NCBI RefSeq assembly: GCF_023343835.1
Contig: NC_064447.1
Coordinates: 14,385,501-14,449,500 of the forward strand
Origin: Lagopus muta
Taxonomy: Eukaryota > Chordata > Aves > Galliformes > Phasianidae
Reading direction: 5' to 3'
DNA length: 64,000 nt
Shown here: positions 11,099 through 23,706 of the stretch, in pieces
How the letters are laid out: every line of letters starts with the position of its first letter
How positions within the stretch are numbered: position 1 is the first letter of the stretch
The notes under the pieces: model-generated
The model's input: only the letters and a program-made list of their open reading frames with translations
What the model was told of the DNA's origin: nothing
Database searches by the model: none
Made by a program: the position numbers and the translations under genes

Positions 11099-12539
11099 CA
11101 CACCCCTGCCCATGCTCTCTGCCCTCCGTGCCTTGGCTGGAGAGGCCATGCGGTGCGAGACAGCACACAGTGCTGCAGAGTGAGAGGTGGCCACAGGACT
11201 GCAGCCACTGAGCAGCACCACAGCTCCTGACTCCTGCTGTCACCGAGGCAGCAGGCGCATTCACAGCAGGTATTACTGAGGCATCACTACATTACCACTG
11301 CACTCCTTGTCACTCCTTATTTTCTTGCCTGGTTGCACAGTGCAAGCACCTTATGCTTGCTGCAGGAAAGTACTATTCAAGGATAGTTTAAGAAGTGCTT
11401 CAGCAAGTGCATTTAATAAGACCAAATACTTATTTCCATTCTGACACTTTCAGACCCGGCTCGGTGTGTGAGCTGTTTAGCTGCAAGCCAGACATTGCAG
11501 TTTCTCAGAGGTTTGGCTCAAGGTAGACACTGAAAAATGTAACCCACAGTTACATTTCTTGACACAATTTTAGTATTCATATGTTTGGAAGCATCCAAAG
11601 TATTATAATCTTCCACTAATGAGCACTAGAAAGAAAGCATGTTTTTATTTTAAATGCAAACAGTTTTAAAAACGACCAGTGACTTCAACACAATCAAATG
11701 AAGCATTTTCATTTCTCTGTCTAAAATAAACTTAAAGCAAGTCACCTCGGTGCATTCCACAGATAAACCTATGCACAAAAATGCAAACCCAGGCTTTGTA
11801 CCCAAGGAAATTTAAGTACAGAAGTGGTAGCAGAAGTTTTTGCAGAATGTTTAATTGCATGGAGCAGGCATCAATACATGGCATGTCTCGTTCTCAGTCC
11901 GTAAGAGCAATTTAAAGAGATGCAATTGACTGTGTGCACAAAGCCAAAGAGCCCACTGCGGCTTTTTTTTTTTGTTCAGGGTTCTTCTAAATCATGGTAC
12001 TCCCACCTCAGATTTTCCCAGCACTTCGTATGCGGGAGCTTCTTTACTTCCTGTCTTACTCTGGTGGTAAACTGACAAGAACATTTTTTGTGAAATCCAA
12101 GGGAAAAGATGGCTTTACAGTAAGGCACGATTTGCGTATGTGAGAATCAGTGACAGCGTAGTCAGAGAATTCAAAGAAGCTTCAAAGCAGCACCACCCAG
12201 AGCCTTAGAGAACACCAAACCCATCACTGGGGAGCTGACAGGAAACGTGAGCAAGTGGTGCACACCCAGAACAGAAAGCTACAGAAGAAGCACTTCTTTC
12301 TCTCCATCGGCCCCTTGCCAGCTGTAGCTGCAGGGACACATGAACAGACACACATCTTAAACCATCTGCAAGCTGACCCACAAGCAACAGCAATTTGCAA
12401 GGATTAATGAATGAGGCCCAGCCATTGCATTTGTGACCCACAGAACTCAGAGATTTCAAAAATGAAGCACTGACAGATTTCTGAAAAGTTACCATATACC
12501 AAATATTTGTAGGAGGCGCATCAGGAAAAAACAATAAAC

Positions 12540-13539
12540 ACATTTTTAAATCCATATTTATTTGTAGCCTTTACAGAGATGAACACAACGTCAGCATCGC
12601 AGCTTTGCCCCAACACCTGGCTGCTGGCTCCACACAGCTGTCACCCACATGAACTCAGAGGATATTCAGACCACGTCTACCATTTTTTAAATTCTTCAAC
12701 CTTCAGTGTCACTGTAATTTTTGTGTTCACCATCACATACAGCTTAGGTTTCTGAGAACAGAAGTTACCTTTTATTTGGAAAACGAGTCTAATAAATCAG
12801 CAGTAAGAAAGAAAAAAATGAAGAAATATCTATTAATAATTTCTGAGTAGGCAACTCTACTGCAAGGTAAAGATACAAGTAGACTGAAAATTAGCAAGGA
12901 AATTCGGGTACTACATTCAATCACCAGTGATGCACAATAACCTGAGTTGTCCATTTGGTAACGCAGCTTCCAAAAAGGAAGAAGCCTCTAAGTTTGATTG
13001 TCTTTCACAGAAAGTTTTGAAGTTAGTTTTAGTGCCCATAAAAAAGTACCCAACTGATAACGCTGGGGACCAAATTGCTTCCTTCGTCAGAGGGGCTCCT
13101 GCGTGAGAGGCAAGCAATTGCCTGCCAGTTTGTGAACTTTGCTGTTGCACTAGCATCAACACCAAGCACGAGGCTATGCAGTCCTCTACAGACATTCTCC
13201 TTGTGGTCTGTGCCAAGACTGTAAAGCAAGCAAAGAGCGTGCAACACAATTGAGTTAAGATTAACTGGACCAACATCAGCAACCTGTTTTGCATAAGGCA
13301 GAAAGGGGCAAACAATTAGCAGCCACCACCTGGTACAGGACTGAGCAGTCCATCGAGCCCTAAAAAGACCTAAGTCAGAATCATTAATTCTTAGCAAATT
13401 CTTATTCAAACAATCTGGCAACAAACATCAATTTTTATTGGTTTCCAGTGACAGGACAGAAAAAAAACTATGAAGCCTCCATTAAGCTTCAGTAAGGGCT
13501 CAGAGAGGTGCCAACCAACTCTTAGTGCTTACACACTGC
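12540..13539 (-). other. Probable LITAF 3' UTR with candidate poly(A) signals
   Basis: Downstream of the LITAF stop on the minus strand, AATAAA (plus-strand TTTATT) occurs at 13434-13439, about 100 nt after the stop, and again at 12557-12562, with another at 11644-11649. The first would give a very short 3' UTR and the second one of about 1 kb. Human LITAF has a long 3' UTR, which favours the distal sites. Which is used cannot be read from sequence. Confidence 0.5.
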
Positions 13540-14912
<1,373 letters not shown>

Positions 14913-16014
14913 TCAGACAAACAGCAGGAAGTAACTAGATTAAAATGCACGTTTCACAGCACAAACTGTATTTAATGCCATCAGAAAGACAAAACATAAA
15001 AGTTGAACTCAATAGTATTGTTGTTTTTTTCCTTCTCTTTATCTCTTCACAGTTTTTATACATCTTTCCCTCACAAACTAAAAATGCCACAGCCAGGACA
15101 TGGTGTGTCCTTATTACTGTGCTGAGCTGTCTGGCAGTTTCTCCCAGTTCTCCAGAACTGTACTTCAGATGTGCTCAGTCTCCTCCAAAAGCAAGAAATA
15201 CGACGGACTGCACAGCGTTTGCTGACTAACATGAGCCTCGTTTGTGGTGAAGTGCAAATAATTAAAATAGAACACTGATCTTTGCTGCAATTTGAAATAA
15301 ACAAGTGCTTATACTGAAGGGAAAAGAAACCCCAAACGACTAAGCACGTCCAGCTCAATTCAAATCTTTAACAACTCAATCAAGTAGTAAGTGTATCATT
15401 TTTGCTGCTTACCCATGTTTCAATCAATGCAAAACACAACTTTACCAACGATTACTTTATTACAGAATAGAGGCTTGCTAACCATTGCCTTTTCCCAATA
15501 AGTGTTAACCTAAGATTAGAAAACAGACATCAGAGGGACATTCCAGGAAGTATGGTCAGCATTTTATTTCAGGCAAGACTCACAGCCTGAGTCAGCAATG
15601 TGTTACATTCCCTGTGCAACCCCAAAAAGGCACTGATAGACTTTTCACAGTTTCCATTTGTATTTTGCTCACTGCAAATAAGTGCAGAGCAGCTTATACC
15701 CTTAATCATGGTATGTTTCAGATACTCTCATCTAAAATGCCATTGATACACAGCTGCCTGGAAAGAGCAACCAACGTATAACACCTGAATGCAAAGGAGA
15801 GAAAAAGTTAAAATCACAAACCAACATCGGATCAAAACAAAATTGAGTCTAATGGGCCCCACGTGGGACTGAGATGAATTTCCAACAAATTCACAAACTG
15901 TACCCAACTGTTTATGCAAGGACATACGTCATGTGATGAGTAGCTGAGGACAGACAGTAAACTATCTAATGGCTTAAAGCTGGCTTAAATCAGGGGAACT
16001 GAGCCAAGCAGAAG

Positions 16015-16070
16015 CTGGACTCTTCATGGGTTCCTTCCAACTCAAGGTATTTTGTGATTGTATGAAAGGA
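16015..16070 (+). mobile_element. Short CR1 3'-end fragment
   Basis: GGGTTCCTTCCAACTCAAG followed by TATTTTGTGATTGTATGA matches the 3' terminus of CR1 in sense orientation, including the short ATTCTRTG-like end. Only the last 50-60 bp remain. Confidence 0.65.
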
Positions 16071-18062
16071 CACTAATTCACTAATTAAAAGATAATCTGA
16101 ACTTACGCGACTGAAATAAACAGGCACAAAAGAGCTGATGGCAGAGGCAGAAACAGCCCCCAAGTTCTGTCTTCTTAAAGCCCACTCTCAATTGCTGCTT
16201 CCAAATGCTTCAAAAGGGAAGACGGTGGCAAATACTAGGCTGTAAGGAAAAACCAGGATAAGACGTAACAAGGAAGTAAACGATGCCAGAAGGTCAGCCT
16301 ACTGGTTTGCATACGTGCAACTTACTGACAAAACACAATACGCAAACAGTGAATGACCAGTGCACAAACTAAATGCAGGACCAGACCTTTCAGTTGGATA
16401 CACAAGAATTTCCACATACATCTGGGAGTTTCAGATCCAAAAACCACCCAGCACGGAGAAGAACTGAGCAGTTCTTGCTTCTGCACCCTGACTCTCACAA
16501 CCCTTCCCCCTCAAGCCTTCAGAAATGCATGCAGCAGGACAAGGACCAATGGTTTCAGCTGCCCATCCCACTTCACATTTCTACTTTTCATAAAACCTCC
16601 TGTGTTCCAAGCACACAACAAGGCGGCCATCGGCACACTGTGCCCAGCTGCACTAACATTGGGCAGGTGAGTCACCAGACTCCAGAGAAGGATTAACAAA
16701 CAGCAGAAGCACCGGCTCCCTCCCCCAGATTTTTCTTTTTGCTTGCGATTCTTCCTTGAGAGAACGGACGCCTAAATCTGCTCACGCTTTCCCAGCTCAA
16801 ACCACCTGCATTACAAGCAAACGCTGAGGCAGAACAGCACCTGCAGGACACAAAGCACTTTTCTCTGTACATCCCTCACTTCAGAGCTCTGCTGCTCCAC
16901 AAACAAAGCAGAAAACGTCGGCATAAACAGAGGAAAACGTCTGGTAAGGATACAGCATTCACAAACTGCTGCTGGAGCTAAACCAGCACACTAGATGAGG
17001 TACTTATGCTAGCTGGAGACCAGGAAGCAACAAAGCAACAAATTCTACCAACAGAAGAATATTCTCCCACCCATTGGAGAGTGCAGCACAGCACTTTGAC
17101 ACTTCTGTGATGGCACTAAAGCCACATTACATTTCAGGGAATGAAAAGCTTCTAGAACTGTTGTATATTTAGCAAAGGTCAGAAATGCACAGCAGTTTTT
17201 GCATAATTTTGCACTTTGTTAATTCAGACACTTTCCTGCTCCCCCAGGTTAATCCTGAACTAAAAGCCCATGCAGCAGTGTGAAACCAGTGCCCCACACT
17301 GATGGCCGTGGCTCTCATCTCCCTCTCCTCCTTTGTTTTTAAGGAAAGAAGTAGTAATTCTGGAGCACAGACAACTACGAAGTATTACAACAAAGAGTAC
17401 AAAAATAAAACCGAGTATCAGTCCCTCTGACATTTATCGAAGCGGCGGTTCGTTAATAAAACAAGTGAACACACACAAGAACGAAAAAGCTGTAGGATTA
17501 CAAGACCGGCTCTTCTCGCAGTAACTGCAGCCCAGCCCCACGCACCGCTTTGCTGCCTTCGTCCCTCAGAGCAGCTCAAAGAAGGGTTTCAGCTCTCAGT
17601 GCCGCCCCGGTGCACAGCGCGTCCGGCACCGCCGGCTGTCCCCGAAAGAAGCCTGCGATCAGGAGAAAGAGGAGGGAACGACCCGCCTCGTTATCCAGGC
17701 TGCAAAACCTCTCGTATTGCTTTGGCACTCAGCGTCTGCGGGATTTTTCACTCGAGGAACGTTATTTGGTGAGGACGTGAAGTTGGTGATAAGATTTGCC
17801 TCCATTTCGTGCAGCCTCCGGGCAGCAGAGCCTCTTAGTTTTCTTCCTCAAAGAACAGATTTCCAAACCCGGGCCGGCCATGTCAGTGCATCGTCATCTT
17901 TCCCTTTCTCTTAGGGAAGCTGGAACTTCCCTATTTCTCTATCTCAAGCTTTCTGTTTCTCTTCTCCCCTCGCAAGAGCCCGGGCTGCTTTCCGGCACTG
18001 CGAGCAGCAGCTGAGCCCGGCAGCTCGCAGCGCGACCGCGTTCAGGTGCGCCGGGGTTAGAC

Positions 18063-18168
18063 GGCAGGCATGAAACATAAGGCATTAAACAAAAAGCGGC
18101 AGGCATGAAACAAAAGGCGTTAAACAAAAGGCATTAAGCACAAGGCGGCAGGCATGAAACAAAAGGCA
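18063..18168. repeat. Short tandem repeat at the edge of the LITAF CpG island
   Basis: GGCAGGCATGAAACA begins at 18063, 18098 and 18147, a spacing of 35 and 49 bp. Between these lie iterations of a 14-15 bp sub-unit resembling AAAAGGCATTAAAC. The compound minisatellite sits directly beside the GC-rich promoter block. Confidence 0.85.
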
Positions 18169-18169
18169 G

Positions 18170-18960
18170 CGGCAGCCGTGTCCCGCTCGGACACCCGAGT
18201 CACCCGAGTACGGAGAGCAGCCCTCACCTCCCCCGCCCGCGAGCTGAAAGCGGCGCGCGTTTCTCAGACGGGCTCTTTGGCACAGAGAGCCGCGGCGGGT
18301 TGCGCCGAGCAGCCCGTTCTCAGCAGAGGCGCTTCAGGAGAGCGCGGCGTTGGCTCCCCGCGGCCGGACGTCTCCGCGCTGCAGCCCGGCCGCCCGCCGC
18401 ACGCGCTCCGCTCCCCCCGCAGGTGCTCGGCCGCGGCCCCCGCCGCCCCGGGGTCGCTGCCGCCGGCCTCGGTCGTGCGGAACGACAGACGGGAGCCGAG
18501 GCGGCCGGACGGGGCGACTCCGCGGGGGCTCCGCGCGGCGCTCCGGCCCGGGTCCGTCGTCTGAACTCTCCGAAAAAGGGACGGAGCCGAGCCGAGCCGA
18601 CCCGACGCAGCGAGGCTCCGGGCGACGCCTTCGGCCCTTACCGCCCCACAGAGGATCCGTGTCAGCCCCGCTCTCCCGAACCTCCGCCCCGTAGCGTTTG
18701 TCCCGTCCCTTTCCCCTCCCCGTTTGCTCGGACGAATCGCGGCTGCCGGGACACCCCCGGCCCAGCACTCGTGCGGACGAAGCGTTTCTGACGGTGCTCG
18801 GGGCGCAGCACCTCGTGCCGCCCGCTGCTGCAGAGCAGAGCACAGCCGACCCGAGCACCGCGCCGTGCGGCTCCTGCAGCTTTCTGCCTCGGGGCACCCG
18901 AACTGAAAACAGCGATCGCCCGCTTCCCTATCAGCAGCAGTGGCGGAGCGCGCGTTTCTG
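18170..18960 (-). promoter_or_regulatory. CpG island, likely LITAF promoter and noncoding first exon
   Basis: About 800 bp of dense CpG sequence lies about 3.4-4 kb upstream of the LITAF start codon on its minus strand. Two good minus-strand donor candidates fall inside: GGGGGAG|GTGAGG (exon side from 18238) and GGGGCG|GTAAGG (exon side from 18642). Either could end a noncoding first exon that splices to the acceptor at 14848. Long open frames here (over 180 codons on the minus strand) are GC artefacts. Promoter identity is inferred from position and composition. Confidence 0.7.
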
Positions 18961-20061
18961 AGAGCGAGGAGAAGAAGGGGCTCCCCTTAACTCCAAGGCA
19001 CGCCTTTGTTACCAAGTCCGGTTACTTCAGCCAACGCTGCACGCAACAAAACAAAGAAAACTATAGAAGCCTCCCAGCAGACACAGTGACTTTAACGAGG
19101 GCTCTTACAGGCAATCCATTGGATTCAGCCTCTGGAAACTTGCAACACATTGCTCCTTTCTCCATCCAACCAAACGCACGAAATAAAGCAGAAAATGATC
19201 ACCGGGCAGATCGCAGTGTGGGATTCAAAGAGCACTGCGTCCCTGCCGTAGCTGAAGTGAGCCAGTTGGCCAGATTTGTCATTGAGAGCTTTAATCTGCT
19301 TTGGACTGGAAGGGCTCAGCAGGAACTTTGTTCAGGCTTTTGGCTGAAAGTATCTAAAAATCCACTGAAGTCCTATTTTTGAGCATAAATCCTCTCTTGG
19401 ACCTCACCTCAAGAAACACACAGAAAGCTTCAATTCAAGTCGTCCCAGAGCCAGGGACAGGACAAAAGGTGTTCGCAATCCAAGTGACAAGAGGTGAACT
19501 CTGCAGTCAGAGCAATCTACAGAATTGGCTACAGGTATTCATGCACAGGCTTGCATCAGATGCTGAAGTGCGAGGGCACTGTGAATATTCTGGGAAAGAA
19601 GAGGAGGGGAAAGGGAAGGAAACGTGTGATGGGTTTACTTCTGCTTTGATTCGGCTACATTCAGTCCTTCTTCTTAGCATTTGAACCCAAAAGTAAATGT
19701 GACTTAGAGATGAATGACTTTCCACCTCTGTTAAGAGGTCCCATGATGATATTTATCATATGATCACATCATGATGTGTGATCCCCAGATGCGTTAAAAC
19801 CAGAATAACTTTGTGCTCTTTGGAACTAGATTTCCTTTGCCAGGTGGGTGTGAGCAGCTAAGAAGCCACAGCAGAGAGAAGCCAGGACTGAATGCACCTC
19901 CTGGGGTGAAGGAAGGCACGAGCTGCACCTGAATACCTTCTTACTCTGTGTCACGTGTTGCTTACATCTCCTCACAGCCTGTCTCCTGCTAAAACTTTTC
20001 CCCTTCTGTGGGGACCCAAAATTATTACTCTGTTTTGTTTCATGCTGTCCTCCCTCGCTGT

Positions 20062-20140
20062 CACAGAATATCCTGAGTTGGAAGGGACCCTCAAAGACCA
20101 GACTCCAACTCCCAGCTCCATGCAGGAGGGAACAGGCCAG
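20062..20140 (-). mobile_element. Short CR1 fragment
   Basis: TCACAGAATATCCTGAGTTG, then GAAGGGACCCTCAAAGACCA, then CTCCAACTCC match the 3' end of CR1 in reverse orientation; about 80 bp remain. Confidence 0.75.
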
Positions 20141-22379
20141 AAATGAAGACAAATCTTGCTGAGCTCCCCTGCTGTATGAGCTGTGCTCTATGATAAATAC
20201 ACCTTGTTAAAGAGAGAGAGGAAAGGCCACATGGCAATTTCAGAAAATGGAAGTAGGTTCAAAAGCAGCATCCCGTGAGAGCTCCCCCCAGTCTCCTTTC
20301 TGATGGAGGGAGGTGCCCAGCAGCCCCACACTCTGTATTTGGCTGTCGATGCTTTTCTCCACCCTACCGTGTCATACAACAGCATCATGAGTCACAGATG
20401 TACACACAGTACTGTATGTGCTTTGTCATCACGTTAATTGCAGGTATTTTATGACGGGACACCAGCAGATGTCAGTTTAATCTCAAAAAAGAACTCCTAT
20501 GCATAGATGATTTATCAGCCTTTGCTTCAGTGAGTTTCCACCAAAGTAACCACTTGAAGCTGGGAATCAGAAGTCAGCGTGCGTTCGATGTGCAGGATAA
20601 GCAACCAAGTCTTAATGTCGCCTTGTTTTTTCCTGCCTGGAAATCAAAAGGGTTGCACACACAATTTTTTTTGGTGGTCATTTTGCATATATGAATTTGT
20701 CAAGGCAATGCAGTATGAACATTTAATACAAGAAGAATACAGTCAGTCACTTTGTAATTGCAATTGTCAGTCAATATCCTGTCCCACACAACAGCTAACA
20801 TTTAAGCCATTCATAGGTTTGCTTTTCAGAACACAAATGTTTTAAGGTAGGAACAGGTAAGCTTGCTAAGGCTGGAAAACAAAAACAAAGCAACAGTGCC
20901 ATCTAGAAGTGCAGTGCTGAAGACAGGAAATACTTTGGAAGATTTAAGTTCAAAGTAACAAACCAAACCAACCCAAACCTCCAAAACAATCCTTCCTACA
21001 TCATTCACTGCTCCAAGCACGGCCTGGGGAAGGCGTCCCTCCAAGTCCCAGGGCATGAACTTGCAGAGGGGATCAGCGCTGATAAAAGACAAGGTACTTG
21101 CACTCATAACATCAGACGGGCCGTAATCAAAGAGCAGCTTCTGCCCAGGGGAATGCTGGCTGCCTCACAACACAGACACTGAATTTTAATTAAACTGATA
21201 GAGGTAAGCACTGATTTTGCCAATTGTAAATCTTTCCTATGAAAATCATAGCTCATTTAGCTCCTCTGTGAGCTAAGTTCCTTTTAATATTATTTAATGT
21301 GCAATGCCAATGTAAATACTCCTCTGTTTTGCTAACCATTTACGTAACTGTTTAAGTAAACCTAAATAATCTCTTCCTATCTCGTCCTTTTCCTTCCAGG
21401 AAACTCAGGACTGGGGTTTGAGGGCTGCCATGAAGCCAGGTACCTTCAGTGCTCACTGCTCTGCGGTGCACATTTGGGCTTTAATAACATCAGATATCCC
21501 CAGATAAGTTCTGTGCATGGCCCAGGGAGAAGAGAAAAGGAACGGAGAGCCACAAAAGCACCCTTGGCTTCAAAAACTTTCATAAGAGATACTTCATGAC
21601 TTTGCAATTCTACCAGCATGGGAACTGTAGGGAAACAAGGCAAGAAGCCCCCTCATATGACAGATAAGAGAAGTGATGTCTTCAAGTCAGCTCTCAGACA
21701 CGTTATCTTGCATAAATCTTATTTCTCAATTCCTATTTTCTTCCAGTGTCTTTTTCACTTCTCCTGGTACTGGAAGCCAAGGGGATGAAAACGTTCCTTC
21801 TCTTCCAAGCTTGCACCCTCCTCACTGTACATGCTGGGTTAGCATGACTGCTAAGGGAGAAGGTTTGTTCCCTTCTCTGCAGTTGGTAATGTGCTGGGTG
21901 CCGTTCCTGGGAAGGGCTGGAACATTCACGGGTTTGTTACAGGAAACAGAGAAGCAGCACGGCTACTTGGAAACTGAAACGTTCCTCTGGGATGGAATGG
22001 GTAATTACAGCACTGCTAAATCCACCCAAAGCCAATACGAGGACTTTAACGTCCTGACTTATGTTAATGAATTGCTTCCATCAATTCTACATCATTAATT
22101 GAAATATAATAATTTAAAATTAATTATGAAGAACATAATAAAGAATTTTACATTAATACTACACCTGGTAGCGTGCAGTTCATATTCCAGCAAACATTTC
22201 TGCTTCCACAAAAGCAGGGGCACAAAGCAAACCCAAATAACTGCCATCACAAAATCAGCGTCCCAGAAGAGGGACTGTTTGCAGTCAGCCACTAACTCGT
22301 ACTACTTCACACACTGCACTGCCAACCAATTTCATGCCATGCACGCATGCACGCGGAATGATCTTCAAGTATTTGCCCC

Positions 22380-22505
22380 AAGGATCCAGACGTACCACGC
22401 CTCGGCCATGAGATGGCGCGCGTTGGCCTCGCAGCGCCGCACCGAGCTTAAATCCTTCACCGAAGTTCCTCCACTGCGCCCTACCGTCACCGAACGAACG
22501 GGGTG
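22380..22505. promoter_or_regulatory. Isolated CpG cluster in AT-rich intergenic DNA
   Basis: A roughly 125-bp stretch with many CpGs (for example GATGGCGCGCGTTGGC, GCAGCGCCGCACCGAGC) sits in otherwise CpG-poor DNA, with a CCAAT motif near 22326 and a repeated GCATGCACGC just upstream. It resembles a tiny orphan promoter or a fragment of inserted gene sequence; neither can be decided here. Confidence 0.25.
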
Positions 22506-23587
22506 AGCTTCACGCACAGGGCCCCTAAAGCCGACCTCAGCAAACCCCGTGGAAAGCCAAGCTCACAGCTGCAGGGCGAGGCGGATGGGTAGAAAAGAAC
22601 ACGGATGTCCTTTTGTTGATTTTATGGGACGGCGGTTCAAGCAAACATTACGGACAGCCCGTTATGTACGAGTGTGACTTGTGGCAAGAAAGGAAAAAGG
22701 TCAATTTAAAAATCACTCGTATGCAGGGATGGAAGTTGCATCAGTTGCTCCTTAAAGCTAGAACACCCCCAGCCGTCTCTAAGCCCCTCAGCAGCTTTAT
22801 ATCCTATACATATGATTTATGCAATTATATTTCTCATACATGCATACAAAAATTACAGTACTTTTTAAGGCATGAAATGCCATTTATAAGCAGAAAAGAT
22901 GCATTAGGACAGACAATGTTTTAATGGATAAGTACACCAGTTTCCATCCTTTCTATTTCCTTCCTGCACGCACTACTCTTAAAGCAGATTCCTGCACCCT
23001 TTCCAAATTGCATGGCATTTGTTTTCCCCAGCTACAAGAGCTCTCTGTGGTTGCTCACACCTACTGGCCTTGCTGCACAACAGGATCATCTTCAGTATTA
23101 TCTATGCTCCTTTCTTGTCGTTATTGCCACTATTGCACTTTTACAGACAGATTATTTCCAGATGATACAAATTCCCCGTGAGCTGAAGGATAGTTTTCTC
23201 ATGGCTCTGCCAGGATGGCAGAACTCCCATCACTCTCTCTCTTTTTTTTTTTTTTTCCTAAATAGAAATGTACAACAGCTAGCAGCAATTACGGCATGAC
23301 ACTAAAACTGAACTTAATTCCTCTTGCTCCTTTCATTCCCATACCTGAGACATTGCAGGCTGCTGCTCCTGGGGCAAAATCTCTTATCTGAGCACACTCC
23401 CCCAGCTGTATAAAATGCAGCCCTAGGAAGAAGAGCTGAGGAATAACACCTCTCCAGCTCACAAACAAATGAAGACTTCCATCCCTGTTTTCATGTACAG
23501 ACTTCAATGAGGTGGCAGCACCTCCTGCAGCACAGTGGAGAGAGCGGAGGTGGCCGTACCTGCAGCTGAACCCCCCCCAGAAAGGCC

Positions 23588-23706
23588 CTAAAATCACAGA
23601 ACGGCCAGGGTTGGAAGGGACTTCAAGGATCATGAATCTCCAACCCCCTGCTACATGCAGGGCCACCAACCTCCCCATTTAATACCAGACCAGGCTGCCC
23701 AGGGAT
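23588..23706 (-). mobile_element. CR1 3'-end fragment
   Basis: CCAGGGTTGGAAGGGACTTC through CCAACCCCCTGCTACATGCA to ACCAGGCTGCCCAGGG follows the CR1 3' end consensus in reverse orientation over about 120 bp. Confidence 0.85.

Noticed and set aside
18334-18897. 187-codon and overlapping frames at 18.3-18.9 kb
   Set aside because: Same artefact in the LITAF CpG island; several frames are open at once.
22620-22650. tRNA-like B box (GGTTCAAGC)
   Set aside because: No matching A box or cloverleaf pairing could be found around it.
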